Shown: positions 1 to 13,099 of the stretch, in pieces | How positions within the stretch are numbered: position 1 is the first letter of the stretch | How the letters are laid out: each line of letters opens with the position of its first letter | Assembly: GCA_021014325.1 (NCBI GenBank) | Contig: CM037471.1 | Coordinates: 19,860,818-19,924,817 of the forward strand | Length of the DNA stretch: 64,000 nucleotides | Reading direction: 5' to 3' | Source: Plazaster borealis | Taxonomy: Eukaryota > Echinodermata > Asteroidea > Forcipulatida > Labidiasteridae | Notes under the pieces: generated by a model | The model's input: the letters and a program-made list of their open reading frames with translations, nothing else | Database searches by the model: none | Told to the model about the DNA's origin: nothing | Translations under genes and position numbers: made by a program

Positions 1-376
1 CTGAAGGGGTGCACGAACGCCCCTCTTACTAAGAGCTGTACCCGTTTGTTGCCCTCATAGAGGAGGCTGTATTTACAACATCTCAAGTGACCGGCTTAAA
101 CCAGCTAGGCCAAGATAAAGAAAAGAAACCCGAGTGGTAAATAAGACAATGTTTGAGTAATTGTGTCAAAAGCCGTATTTGGATACATCTGTTAGAATTG
201 TATCCATTTTGTGATTATTATACCAAGAGATAAAAGAGAAGAACGCCAGAAAACCAAATTAACATCTCACTACCCATCGTGATTTGAAACGGCATCCGAG
301 GGTAGAGTTTGACAAGAAAAGTGATCTCCATCATCAACACGATCTTTCGCGTAAAAATATACAAAATAAATCAGTC

Positions 377-752
377 TTAAAGGCACTGTATACGTTTGGT
401 AATTACTCAAAAGATAAATTAGCATAAAAACTTACTTGGTAACGAGCAACGGAGAGCTGTTGATAGTATTAAACATTGTGAGAAACGACTCCCTCTGAAG
501 TAACGTAGTTTTTAAGAAAGAGGTAATTTCTTACTAAAAAAGTAAAAGACTTCAGGCCTGAAGCCTTTTATTCGTATCTGAAAGCACACAAATTTGTACA
601 ACAAGGGTGTTTTTTCTTTCATAATTTTCTTGCAACTTCGATGACCAATTGAGCCCAAATTTTCACAGGCTTGTTATTTTATGCATATGTTGGGATACAC
701 CAAGTGAGAACACTGGTCTTTGACAATTACCAAACGTGTTCAGTGCCTTTAA
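377..752 (+). mobile_element. TTAA-bounded inverted-repeat element (family 1, copy A)
   Basis: Both ends carry TTAA followed by inverted repeats (AAAGGCACTGTATACGTTTGG at the left, matching the complement of CAAACGTGTTCAGTGCCTTT at the right). The interior holds the family hallmarks: a GAGCTGTTGATAGTAT block, a central hairpin, and a block ending at the right TIR. No ORF is present. TTAA duplications are typical of piggyBac- or Kolobok-type non-autonomous elements; which one applies here cannot be decided from the copy. Confidence 0.85.
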
Positions 753-1779
753 GAACTAAACAAACAAAAACAAAATAGCAGTTTTATCGATCTTTAAGGG
801 AAACTAGACAGTACACCTGGAAATGCAGAGATAGTTGGAGATAATTGGGATCACATCCCAACTAGACAGAGTTGGCCTATAATTAAAATGCGATTTAATT
901 AGTGCCGTTTGGGAAAGTTCATAAATCGTGTGGCAGCTCTGTATAAACATCTCATACCGAACATTTCCATCCAAGGGCGTCCAACTGTAAGGACTTACCG
1001 GGGGGAAAGAGAGGCCAAAGCGCCCCAGTCAGTTCCCATCGTCGCATCGCATTGTGTTTCCAGGCCAACTCTAAGAATATTGGTCATGTTTGAAATGTGT
1101 TTTCTAGAACAAGCGTCGCTCGGGCTGGCTGACAGGGGGTTGCGGACCGCGGGCTTGCCCGCGGCCTGGCACGTGGCAGATCCAATGCTCGAGCGGGCTA
1201 CCCATTCCATACAGCCGGGATTCAAATTATATTTCCTTGTTGCAGTGAAGGAGAAAAGGAAATTACTTATCGAAATCTGCGAAGTACTCTGAAGTTGTCA
1301 AGCACCGTCTTAGGGATTCAGTTTTATAAATATTTATTTAGATCTCTTTGAAGGTATAATGTTGCATGCTCGCCTATTAGTCCAATCGCTGCGCACGTTG
1401 CAAGATGTAATGTTAGTACTGCCTTTTGAAATGTTCACACACAGCTCAAACATGGATGCATTAATTATACGTGTCAGTGTTAAACCATATGGATGAAAAC
1501 AGTCAATGGGCTTCATTGTATATTAAAGCCACAATGAGACATGTGCGTAAAACAATTATAGGAACAAATCTAGACTATGGCAGCCATCGATCAAAAGGTT
1601 CGCAACCGGGAAGGACATGGAGTCAGCAAATAAAGTAACCAGTGTCATGTGTTGACGGAGATTGACGGGTATCTTGGAGGACAGCTACGGCCACCTTGCA
1701 TGTTTTTATAGTGTCAACAAAATTCAAATAACTTAAACAGTATTATATAAATGCCAGAGCTTGAAGCCTCACGAACTTT

Positions 1780-1822
1780 CAATAAACAAACAAACAAACA
1801 AATAAACAAACAAACAAACCAA
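1780..1822. repeat. AAAC/AAAT simple repeat
   Basis: Runs of AAACAAAC with interspersed AAAT units. Simple microsatellite. Confidence 0.9.
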
Positions 1823-1921
1823 AAGGAGCAAGAGGGGTGTCTTTGCATTAGCTTTTTGTCACTCTACAAAGGCACCGGTGTGTGACCGATGATTGATCAT
1901 CTTTTAGAGTGATAGTAACGT

Positions 1922-2296
1922 TTAAAGGCATCGTACACGTTTGGTAATTACTCAAAATAAATATTAGCATAAAAACTGACTTGGCAACGAGCAACAGAGA
2001 GCTGTTGATAGTATCAAACATTGTGAGAAACGACTAGGTCTGAAGTAACGTAGTTTTTGAGAAAGAGGTAATTTCTCACTAAAATAATAAAAACTTCTTG
2101 CAAGAAGTTTTTATTCCTATCTGAAAGCACACCAATTTGTACAGCAAGGGTGTTTTTTTCTTTCATCATTTTCTTGCAACTTCGATGACCAATTGAGCCC
2201 AAATTTTCACAGGCTTGTTATTTTATGCATATGTTGGGATACACCAAATGAGAACACTGGTCTTTGACAATTACCAAACGTGTACGATGCCTTTAA
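1922..2296 (+). mobile_element. TTAA-bounded element (family 1, copy B)
   Basis: Starts TTAAAGGCATCGTACACG and ends with the inverted complement followed by TTAA. It is nearly the same as copy A through the whole body, including the central ACTTCTTGCAAGAAGT hairpin. Confidence 0.87.
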
Positions 2297-2482
2297 CGGT
2301 GCCTCATCCCATGCAACGCTCAAAAGGCCATCTCTATAAGCCTCTATCATCGTTCCAATGCACAATCTCTGCGGTGACAATATACACACCAACATGATTT
2401 GGGTATCTGGTTTTTTGTGTTTGACGTTTTATCTGATTGTTCGGTTATTTTCGGTGGTGGCCTTTTTATCTGTTTACATATC

Positions 2483-2550
2483 ATATATATATATATATAT
2501 ATATATGATTTTGGGTTTGAACAAAGAAAAATATATATATATATATATTT
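2483..2550. repeat. Paired (AT)n microsatellites
   Basis: Two runs of alternating AT (about 2483-2507 and 2530-2549) are separated by a short unique spacer. They generate the Tyr-Ile-rich ORFs on both strands, which are not genes. Confidence 0.95.
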
Positions 2551-5500
2551 GGTTGTTTGTTTATTTGTTTCCAGCTTGCCGGGGGTTCTGTTTTGAACGT
2601 TCGTATAATTCTGGGTGATTAATGACGTCACTTGTTGTTGTTGTTGCCATTTTGTTACTTTGCTTGTTGGTTTTCAGAATGAGTTCAACTAGTGTGTATA
2701 GTGGTTGTTCACATTTAATTGTCTTTGTATGAAACTAAATCAGATCGTCTTCCATGTTTCTTATGTTTTACCTTTCTTGATAATCATCAATCAAAGAGGT
2801 AAACAAATTCCACTATTTAGTGGAAACATTTGTTTATTGTTTATTTGTTTTGCAAAACAAGCGGAATACAACCACAATTAAGATCCAGCAACGGCATACT
2901 CGCAATGAATGGTGTTCGATTGGCGAACAGTTAAAATGAAAAACAGCACCCCATTGTGAAGAGTGAACATGAACTACAATAGCTTCTTCTCAGTCAGGTA
3001 CGCATGTCTGAAAAGTCATGTCTTCTTATAGATGCCCCGAATTGTCAACTGTGGAATTATTAATGAAAAATCAGAGAAGGGAGCTCGTTTTACATGAAAC
3101 TGTTCAATGTTATGACTCTAGAGTCGGTCTGCTTTTGAAATTTAAGGACAAATTGATGATTGATATAGAAATGGAATACATATTTCATTGTAAATTAAAT
3201 TGATCAATTATTTAGAGAAATTTATATATCATGAACCTGAGGCAGAAGCTATATTCTGTCATTTCATCCCTTTGTGTTCCATTGCTTGTGTCTGTAACAT
3301 TTTATTTGACAAAAAATATGCAAATGAGAATAAAGCATGAAAGTTGCTTCCAATATGCTTCCAGCACAGCTTCTTGGAGCCTTCAAGACCCAACTTCCCT
3401 CCATCTTTTCAACTACACACAAACACACACAAAAAACCGCTTTTGAAGATCCTGGAGCGTGGTTTAATTTGTCGTTGTTAACACGAGCCGAGATCTGCTA
3501 ATCATCATTTAGTTCGACCAGCATACGCTTCCCGTCTCGTACCAGAGTGTTTTGGCAAATGCCGTATTGAACGCCTGAAATCGCGCCCGACGAACCGTGC
3601 GGCGATATACAAACATGTACTACGGGGGGCCGGACCGAAGCCTCGCTTACGAGGCTCCCGGATTCGCCCTGGCATTGTGGTTGCACTGGCAGGGGAAAAA
3701 CAAGCAGCTCCTATATAGTTCTGTCGCTGAGCAGAAAGAACACTTTATTTTATGTCTGAAAGATGGAGAAGAAAGAGGGTGGGAAATAATGAGGTAATTC
3801 TCCCCACTTGTCCCGTGTAACAGTATCCGGCCTCGATTGTTACTTTCTTGGCGACTAATCGCGATATGTGATATCTAAATCCAAGGGGTGGACGGGGATT
3901 AGGGCAGGTTTGGTTTACCGACCGTGAATGGCGTCGGATGCGCGTGGGGGAAATTCTCCATTCTAACGGCCGCTCGCTCGCACTACCTCAGGGAACGCAC
4001 GATTATTAATAAACCAGGAGAGTTTCATTCAGCATTTAACCAAAACATGTACAAAACTGATATGGAACAACACGCCCCAAATTGGACTAAAGAAAGCTGT
4101 GTAGACGGATGCTTTAGCGTAGCACTTCCGTTGCGAATCAATGCGGCACTGGCTAAGTTGTCCCGAACCCATCCAAGGGGGAAATTGAGTTAATAGAGTG
4201 GAACGTAGGAAATTTGCACCGAATTGTATCCAGTGACTCTTATTTACTTAGGGTACACACCCGCCAGGGTTAACAAGTCAAATATTATGAATCGCCGGTG
4301 CGGCTAAACCGGCCCACCAGCTCCAACGCGGCCCTACGCCGTGGTTTGTCCCGGGCCCACGTGCCGGGCAGGCCCCGCCGGCAGTGCGCCGTCCTGATCC
4401 CGGCAACAAAATAGAGTCGGTGTTCGGCCCACCGCATCGCACGCACGAGGGGATCGGGTGAAAGTAGGGGAATTGAGCAACAATGGAGTCGCCGTGTTAA
4501 GTGGGCCCAATCAGACCCCCCAAGCAAACCATGATAATTTGAGGGATGGTTAAAATCCTTGTACTGTTCTGCTCTGTTATAAGGAAAGGGTAAGAAAGAA
4601 GAAAAAAGAGGGGAGAAAGAAAAAAAAACGGCTAGCAAAACAAGATGAAAACCCGAGCTTCACACCAAAATGGTCTTTTGTCTGAATCAGTTTCGAGTTT
4701 AATTATACGGACTAATTCAAGACTCCTCGAATCGCTGCGGTGACAGACCATCAAGAAACAACACTTGTACAGCAATTTTTTTTTAATCATAATGTTCATG
4801 TTTATATGAATGTTATGTAAACGTTGATTATATGCAATATATAAGCATATTACAATGCCTTCTTTTTAAATGTTCGTTACCAAGCAAATTGCAAACGTTA
4901 CAAATGTTTCCTTTTTAATTCGATATTAAACCAAGTCAGTTATCCGGAAATGTTTAATAATGAAGTGGTATTCAGCCAACAAGGTTACCACAAAAAATAC
5001 CCCTTTGAGAACAATAGAGCAGTGCGCATACAGGGAAAACGAGCGTCGCGTGCGGGGCGGACGACGCCGGCGACACTGCGCGTGTTTGAACTCCCTTTGC
5101 AGACCACACAGAGGTTACCCACCGACAACTCCCCCCCCCCCCCCCCAACAAACCATAACAAAAAGTCCACCCTGTAGTGCCTCCAACATGGTTCAAACAT
5201 AAGAAGCCCAAAATAACCAGTAAAAGTCAGTCGGCAGGCTTACCGTTGCGTGCATTGTTCATTAATATAACCCATTTCAATGGCATCTTCGTCGGTATTC
5301 GTAAGGCTCGATAATTATACAAGGCCTGTGTTGTTATTTCAAAATGAAGGGCCAGCGCTTAGGCTCAAGAAGGGACGTAACGACTTGCACACGACCGACG
5401 TGGGTCGCGTCAAAAACACCCCCATAACGTTGTCATCGGATAAATCATTCTGGAAATGTTCGGGACACCTTTCTAAAATGGAAAGCTTTAATCACACGAC

Positions 5501-6276
5501 GTTTGGCCATTGTATAGTCTAACAATGAGAAACTGGCTTTGTATTGTATTTGTCCGCTCAAATTAGCTTGTCAAATAGATGAAATAGAGCATGAATTCAT
5601 TGATTCAATTGGCGCCAACTTTGTTGGGTGTGACGGCGCTTTCCTGGCGGTTCACATCACGGAAATACTTTCTGTAAACTATGCCCGCAAACCGGACCAC
5701 GTGCATGTTTTCCTTGTTTCCCTTCTCTTTTCATTAAATTGTTATGCATTGGGGCATGAAGTAAATAAAAATCGCTTAATCTTGAAAATATATTATTTAC
5801 TCACATTTTGTAATGTCAACATTGATCAGGTTGAGAGTAAGTAAAAAAAAAGAATTAAAAAAAATCATTAATTCCCGCGTTCTTGAACTTTTCTGACCTT
5901 TGACCTCACTTCCCTTCATTCTAACTACGACTGTATCACTTATTGTTTCATCTAGTGACCTAATTATTAAACTGGCTTTTTCAAGTTCGATAGTTTCTGA
6001 CGGTAAATGATGCCCATCCTTCATCTCCATGTGAGTAGGAAATCGCTCCCCTTGGAGACAATCTTAAGAACGTCCTCTTTGAGTTTTTGTGCAAGATTGG
6101 ACGATCCTGCCTGGAGTAATAGAAAAATTGTTCACACTATATTCTTCATTATATTTATGCAGACCCATCTTCTCAGAATGGGTCTGCAGTACCTAACTAT
6201 AGGTGTTGACATTTTTTAATTGTTTCAGCAGCTTTCTACGCAATCTCTGATCACAGCCCAAGACAATGACAAAATG

Positions 6277-6524
6277 TTAAGGAGAAAGGAGGGGGAGCAG
6301 AAGGAGGAGGAGGATGTGAAGGAGGAGGAGGAGGGGAGAAGAGAAGGGAAGGGGAGGAGCAGGGGAGCAGAAAGAGGGAGAGGAGCAGTAGGAGGGGCAG
6401 AAATAGGAGGAGCAGAAAGAGGAGCAGGAGCAGGAGCAGGGCATACAGAGGAGGAGGGCAGAAATAGGAGGAGGAGGAGCGGGAGAGGGAGAAGGGGAGG
6501 GGGAGGAACAGAAAGAGCAGGAGG
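6277..6524. repeat. Polypurine GGA/GGAGCA tract
   Basis: About 250 bases almost entirely of A and G on the plus strand, built from GGAGGAGGAG and GGAGCAG units. It is followed by a pyrimidine-rich tract at 6570-6722 (CTCC, CCTCC runs), and another lies at about 6960-7090. The Glu/Gly/Arg-rich ORF through it is a translation of low-complexity DNA. Confidence 0.9.
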
Positions 6525-8339
6525 TTGCCGAGCCTTTCAGTTTGTTTTCTGCTTTTTTAGATTCCTAATTATTGTTATTCTGACACATCCTCTTCGTCCC
6601 TCATTCTGCGCTGAGTTCATTTCTTTGTTCTCCCCCACCTCCTCGCCTCTAGGATTCTCTGCTCCCTCCCTCACTCCTTTTCACCATGTCTTACAACCCA
6701 TTCCCCTCCCATCTTTTCTCATTTAAATGTCAGATCTAAGCCTGCCAAGGAGGCAATTTGGCAGGTGGATACTAAGGAGAACTACCAAAAAAGTTCATTT
6801 CCAACATTCCCCCTCAGTCAGTGCTGATCCGCCCATACCCCTACGTTTTTGATACTTCCTTATAATGAGGTCTTTATTGTAATGTTGTTTTACTACAGAC
6901 TGCAATCTCGATCGGTTATAATGTCAAGAATATAATAAGAAAATGGCTTGCAGGCTTTATTAAAATGTTCCCTTACTTTCCCATGCACCCCATCTCATGT
7001 TCCTCATCCCATGTGCCCCCACCTTTCAGCCACTCTTGATCCACCCTTACTCTACCTCTCCTTCATTTTTCTCCCCCTTCATCCCTTTGACTGGAGCTTC
7101 ATTATTTCTCTTTACAAAATCAGTGTCCGTCAGTAATCCGCACAATATGCTAGCGACCGACCGTAGCACATCGAGGAGTGAACGTCCGTCGCCTCGGCTC
7201 TCCCCAAAATCGTCTTGCTCCGAGGGGCGCCGGGCCCCGCACTCGCGCGCTCCTAGTCAATAATCGTGCAATTTGATGAAAACAATCTGCGGCAAGCAGG
7301 ACGATAATTTGATTTTGAAGGAATAACTGCCGAAAAACAACTGAATCAACAGCGCTTGTTCTTCATTATGCAATGATTTGGTTAGAATAGCGAGAGCAGT
7401 GCGGACGGACGGCCAGGCAGTAAATATGGCTACGGTTGGAGTGGGTCTATTCTATTAATGATTAGGCTCTACCTTAGTGCGCACATGAAGAAATATTAAC
7501 TTAGGCTTTAGCACAAACATTAAATAAATACAAAAAAATAAAAAACCTGCTTTTTCTGTTGTTTGTTTCGGGACGGCGATTAACATTTTTGAGGACAGAG
7601 AAGAGCTTTGAGATAATTTTGCGAGGCTGGAAAAAAATATTTGTGGAAATTAAAATTTTAGTGCCAGATGATTGACACTGTTAATCGGGTAAAGAACATG
7701 TATGTTATCAATTATTTCATCATTTCAAATGAGAGAAATTAAACAATTATAAGAAATTTCAATCTATGATGACGAAATTATGTCTTATTCATCAGAAAAG
7801 TAACGAGTAGAGATGAAGTCAATTAAATCTGTTAAATATATTTCGTTGTGCATGTCAAATTCACAATCAATGTTCTTACAGCAGAAACCTACACACTTCT
7901 GCAGCATAAAGAAATCATGTTACAGGTAATCTTAACAATCTTAAATATTTTAAGACAGTTCTCAACAAAACCTGTCAAGGAAACGCTGAACATACCCAGG
8001 GTGAATCAAATAATTGAGGGGGCAAAACAAAGGGTACCACGGAAATAGTCTGGCCCCACGGGTTATTATATAGACCGTGTCTGAATAGACTGTGCAAGTC
8101 TCACGGGTATCGAAAAACGACAAACAACTCGAACGAAGACTACAGATTTTTCTCTAAAATCAAATCTTCTTTTCCATTTTTATTTATACAAGAAATTCAT
8201 GTACGAATCGGGAATCCGTAAATGGGTATCCGTTGTAATAATAAAAGCTGCAGACGCGTTAAATGGACATTGAGAAAGAAAAAAAAAATGTCATTCATAA
8301 ATATGAAAGAAGACTGGCGGTTCCGAAGGTGAGCTCTAC

Positions 8340-8580
8340 TGCAGGTGATCATGCGTTTTATACACATGCCCCGCGCCTTTGGAACTAACTCCCTTCATCA
8401 AACCCGCTCTGCAGAGTAAAATTTTCAAGAAACATCTAAATTTTCAAGAAACATCCTCTTCAATGGTTGATGCCGTTCCCATAAGCCTTTATTTATTTGC
8501 TTCGCTTATTGTACTGTTTCTTGTAAAGCGTCGTGGTACCCAATGTGAGCGCTCTATAAACGCAATTATTATTAGTAGTA
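8340..8580 (+). mobile_element. LINE 3' end remnant
   Basis: In broken frames the plus strand encodes the end of a non-LTR reverse transcriptase: a leucine-tryptophan-asparagine, leucine-proline motif near 8370-8390 and a Phe-Lys-Lys-His-Leu-like segment near 8410. A 3' tail ending in GAGCGCTCTATAAACGC and ATT repeats follows. Stops interrupt it, so this is a truncated dead copy. The family (CR1- or I-like) is not resolved. Confidence 0.6.
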
Positions 8581-8584
8581 GTTG

Positions 8585-8830
8585 TTTGAGTCATAATTAT
8601 AACTTATATCTGATAATTATGAAATGTAAGTCATTATGTATTGTGATTTACCTTAAGTCATAATTATGACTTGTGACAATTAAGTCATGAGATACATAAG
8701 TACATGTATGTAGAAGTCACAATAATGACTTGACTTGTAATGATTATGAGATTTAAAGTCATAATTATGACTTGTACCAATGCGAAATTATGAGATGTAT
8801 GCCATAAATATGACTTTAAATATGACTCAA
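8585..8830. repeat. Degenerate AAGTCATAATTATGACTT palindromic repeats
   Basis: Several diverged copies of a short self-complementary unit resembling AGTCATAATTATGACT at irregular spacing. It is a decayed satellite or a cluster of hairpins, with no coding content. Confidence 0.7.
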
Positions 8831-9089
8831 AATAACAGTTACAAGAGCATTCTAGCCTGATTTTCTTAATTATGAAAAGCAATTTGCAGTTGTACCATAT
8901 TACCATTCAACATGTTGTTATCGGAGCACTGTTTGCTGCAATGTGCACTAATATGACGTTCATGGATAGCGTGGCTTGATATAGCCCAAACCCAACGCCA
9001 CAGGGCCTCCTGTATACACTGCGGATTTGGATTCTTTTGCGATGTTTCTGAAGCAGATAGGGCTTACGCGTTCAGCACAGATTTTCAAA

Positions 9090-9140
9090 ATGGCGGACTC
9101 GGCCAGAGCAAGAAGCCAAAGCCTTGGTTTGGAAAAGCAG
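9090..9140 (+). CDS. Candidate first coding exon, gene unknown
   Basis: An ATG in a good context (CAAAATGGCGG) opens 17 codons (Met-Ala-Asp-Ser-Ala-Arg...Glu-Lys-Gln) and runs straight into a fair splice donor, CAG|GTATGA, at 9141. No family is recognised and no partner exon was found with confidence. An open stretch after a CAG at about 12211 keeps a compatible phase but has a weak acceptor and no good donor. It may be a chance match or the start of a gene whose other exons I cannot see. Confidence 0.18.
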
Positions 9141-9543
9141 GTATGAATCAGTCATGTATTGAATTAGTCTCGTCAATCAGTATATGGCAGCCAAAATCAG
9201 ACTGTCCACAATGTGACAAAATGTTCATACCATTATTTTGCCGCATCAGCCAACCAGGGTCCAATTCACATCGATACCGCTCAGAGTCACATGTCACTCC
9301 CGGCATCACTGGGATGGCTGTGGTTGGTCTAGAGAGGGCGCCGTAAAGCCATCGCTGTACTGTACGAGCCTTTGTGCACACGGAGAAGTGATAACACAAG
9401 TGACAAATTGGGACGAACAAATACACTGTGAGATTATCGATAAATTTCATAACACCATACTTCAGGGTTTTAACAACTATTTAGAACCCTTCAGTGAGGG
9501 CCGCTGTCAGTACATGCTGACATATTTTAATATTTCCATTGTC

Positions 9544-9930
9544 TTAAAGGCATCGTACACGTTTGGTAATGACTCAAAACAAATATTAGCATAAAAACTG
9601 ACTTGGTAACAAGCAACGGAGAGCTGTTGATAGTATAAAACATTGTAGGAAACGACTCCCTCTGAAGTAACGTAGTTTTTGAGAAAGAGGTAATTTCTCA
9701 CTAAAATAATAAAAACTTCTTGCAAAAAGTTTTTATACCTACATCTGAAAGCACACAAATTTGTATAACAAGGGTGTTTTTTCTTTCATCATTTTCTTGC
9801 AACTTCGATGACCAATTGAGCCCAAATTTTCACATGTGAGGCTTGTTGTTTTATGCATATATTATGTTGGGATACACCAAGTGAGGACACTGGTCTTTGA
9901 CAATTTCCAAACGTGTTCAGTGCCCATAAG
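9544..9930 (+). mobile_element. TTAA element (family 1, copy C)
   Basis: The left end is intact (TTAAAGGCATCGTACACG). The right inverted repeat decays after GTGTTCAGTG. It sits in unit 1 of the tandem duplication. Confidence 0.8.
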
Positions 9931-10204
9931 CACATCGTACAGACTGTAGTCAGCTCATTTACCATATGATGATATCCTAACGATGGACCATGCCACACGT
10001 CCAAGAGGGGTGTCAATCAGGACGGGTCAGTGATTTGGTGGGGCAGAACAAAACTCTACCAGCATTTCTGTGTACAGAATAGGAGTCAATATTGTCAATG
10101 ATATAGATGAAACCGAATTATAAAACTTAATTAATTAAGCAAAATATTAGCTTAAAAATAACCTAGGCAATACCCAAATCGTTGAAAATTAACAACAAAC
10201 CCTC

Positions 10205-10578
10205 TTCAAGGCACTGTACACGTTTGGTAATTACTCAAAATATATATTAGCATAAAAACTTACATGGTAACAAGCAACGAAGAGCTGTTGATAGTATAAA
10301 ACATTGTAGGAAACGACTCCCTCTGAAGGTTAGTAACATAGTTTTTGAGAAAGAGGTAATTTCTCACTAAAATAATAAAAACTTCTTGCAAGAAGTTTTT
10401 ATTCCTACATCTGAAAGCACACAAATTTGTACAACAAGGGTGTTTTTTCTTTCATCATTTTCTTGCAACTTCGATGCCCAAATTTTCACAGGCTTGTTAT
10501 TTTATGCATATATGTTGGGATACACCAAGTGAGAACACTGGTCTTTGACAATTTCCAAACGTGTTCAGTGCACATAAG
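10205..10578 (+). mobile_element. TTAA element (family 1, copy D)
   Basis: Same body as copy C. The left terminus is eroded to TTCAAGGCACTGTACACG and the right end is altered. It sits in unit 2 of the tandem duplication. Confidence 0.8.
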
Positions 10579-11207
10579 CACATCGTACAAGACTATAGTC
10601 AGCTCATTTACCATAATAACGATGATATCCTAACGATGGACCATGCCATACGCCCGAGAGGGGGTGTCAATCAGCACGGGTCAGTGATTTGGTGGGGCAG
10701 AACAAAAACTCTACCAGCATTTCTGTGTACAGAATAGGAGTCAATATTGTCAATGATATAGATGAAACCGAATTATAAAACTTAATTAATTAAGCACAAA
10801 ATAAGCTTGAATTAACCCAGGCAATACCCAAATCGTTGAAAATGCAAAACTAACCCTCTTAACCTATAGAAAAAGCTTGTCAGTATGTGCTGACAACGTA
10901 CCGTGATGGGGGCGTGACGACTAAACAGGTCCCTCCCTTGAGGGTTTTAAATTATGTCAACATTTAAACTCTAAACAATCTTTAGCTCCGACGGTTTTAT
11001 AAGACAATACTTTCATTCCTTTTAGCTCTTTTGACTGAAAAGGGGACACACTTTGGAACCAAGTATTAATTAATATGGAAATGTTTATTTTTTTATTAGA
11101 TTTAATATCAACAAATATTCTTTAGAGTCGCAAAATCAATTTTTGGATCAATCTGTAAAAATCATAATAAATACCAACTGGCGATGAATAACAATATTGT
11201 TAACAGC

Positions 11208-11732
11208 TTTTACACTGAAAAAAAAACCAAGGGCCAGAATTGACCCAGAATCTGGGTCGCAGGGGGGCCTGACCCATTTTTGGGTCAGTATGACACGAAA
11301 TCTGTTTCAAACTGACCAGGAAGTGTGTCAAACTGGCGAATCCAAATTCCATTTTGTAATCAGTTTCTGGGTCAGCTTAACCCAGAAATGTGTAAGGCCC
11401 TCGGGGCCCTGAATCCTTGGGCCAACTTCATAGCGCTGCTTAACGGTAAGCATCGTGCTAACTGTAGTAGAAAAATGTGTTTGTTCATAAGCGTATTTCA
11501 CAGGTTATCAAGAAAATTAGGCGGTCATCTTGGGCGTTCACCATGGATTTGCATTGTTACGTCATTCATTTTCATACAGTAAGCACCGTAAGTTTAGCAT
11601 GCCTTTTCGTGTGCGTACGGTTAGCAGCGCTATGAAACGGAAACTCGCTCAGTAAGCACAAAATCGGCCGTTGAGCAGCTCTATGAAATTGGGCACAGGT
11701 CAGTTTTTGACCTGGGAGTTTTTAGAGTGTAC
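11208..11732. mobile_element. Nested small inverted-repeat elements
   Basis: The outer element begins TTTTACACTGAAAAA and ends TTTTTAGAGTGTAC (imperfect inverted repeats) and contains repeated GGGTCAG/CTGACCC motifs. At about 11418-11695 it is interrupted by a second element whose ends read GGGCCAACTTCATAGCGCTGC and GCAGCTCTATGAAATTGGGC, a family seen again at 42680. Confidence 0.65.
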
Positions 11733-13099
11733 TTTGACATTAAAGTATCAACTTGTTTTACATACTGCCCTAAGTACTTAGTGACAAGGTAGTTTAAATT
11801 ATCATTTTGTAGCAAGAGAAACAAGACCTTTTTTCCTTTCAATCTTCAATTTTGTTTTTCTCCTGATATCATATGGTGATTGCTTCGTCATGATGAAGGT
11901 TTACTGAAAGACGGAGGCATGTCCCTCCTGAAGACCCTCAAAGCGAACCGTTGAAACGTTCAGTTGTTTTACACCGGTATACCTTTTACCTATCCAAAGA
12001 GTTTATTATTTGCTATGTCCTTTCTTTAATTTCCTAATAGACATAAATGTTGCGTGTGTTCCATAAACCACCAATTTGCCACTAAATCTATACCAGTTGA
12101 TCCCATTTTGTACCAAGTGAAGGGTATACAAAATGTGTAAAAATGCGAGTTAAACTGCCATGTAATCTCTCCTGGGACCATAGTACGGAACGTTGGGTGT
12201 ATCCATGCAGACTGAGCCTGGGGTGGCCTCTTCTGCTTCTCCACCATCGCCAGAGGGCGAGGCATTATGCAGGGAACGCCTCAAGTCATCCACGTTTTGG
12301 TGTCTGAGCATATCTGTCAGACTTAATCAACAACCGTGTGATAATACAATATTGTCGCTTTGTTCTTCGCTTTAGATAAATACAACGGCTTTACGGGTCT
12401 GTACTAATTTAAATTGCCCCGACAGGGCCCGGGTACGATGTACCGTTTTGCTAGTAATTATAAGTGTTTTTCCGGGATATCAAAATAGATTTGGAGAGAG
12501 CGTATGCGCACAATTACCACAACACCCTGGGGATCAGCGGTGGACTAAACCAAATGATATATGACAAGATTTTCCCTTAGGCTCCAATGGAACGGAAAAT
12601 AATATTATTCCTTTTTTTTTCACTGTTCTAATAATTACGATCGGCAGAGCTACTCCGGCGGAAACCTCGCCGGAGTTTTTTTTATTAATTTTTCGGCTTT
12701 CCGAGGGCTGAATAGTCAGAAGCGTTTATTTTCTTATGGCGTAAGGTAAAGTATAAGGACAATGCCGATAGTGGTGTACGGGAAGCAATAAAGCCCATTT
12801 TCCTCAACAGGTTTTAATCTCCTTTGATTTAAATAGAAATTGACTCAATAATTCAACAAACTGGTAAAGAGTTAATTGTATTATACTGGCTTCCATGAAA
12901 ACAACGAAAACAATATTGTGCAATTTTGAGATCTGAAATTATCTCTAAAATCTCTAAAGTGAGAGCAAACCGCTGATTCAAGGGTGTGGCCAATTTTAGG
13001 GTGTGGTTATCTTAGCCCATGACCTCAACGGTAACTGTGGTCAATATTATTTGTTGTGAGTGAAACTTCATAATTTGATAGGTGCCTGCTTCTGTTGAA

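Larger units (their letters stand above)
9544..10855 (+). repeat. Tandem duplication of a ~650-bp unit
   Basis: Unit 1 (about 9544-10200) and unit 2 (about 10205-10855) each contain a family 1 TTAA element followed by the same roughly 250-bp segment (AGCACATCGTACA... to ...CAATACCCAAATCGTTGAAAA). The copies differ by scattered substitutions and small indels. The right ends of the TTAA elements are altered in both units (TGCCCATAAG, TGCACATAAG), so this is duplication of a segment already carrying the element, not two independent insertions. Confidence 0.85.

Noticed and set aside
6220..6726. 168-aa ORF rich in Glu, Gly and Arg
   Set aside because: It is a translation of the polypurine microsatellite followed by a pyrimidine tract.
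12193..12375. Open segment after CATGCAG that could follow the candidate exon at 9090
   Set aside because: Weak acceptor, no good donor, and no recognised domain.
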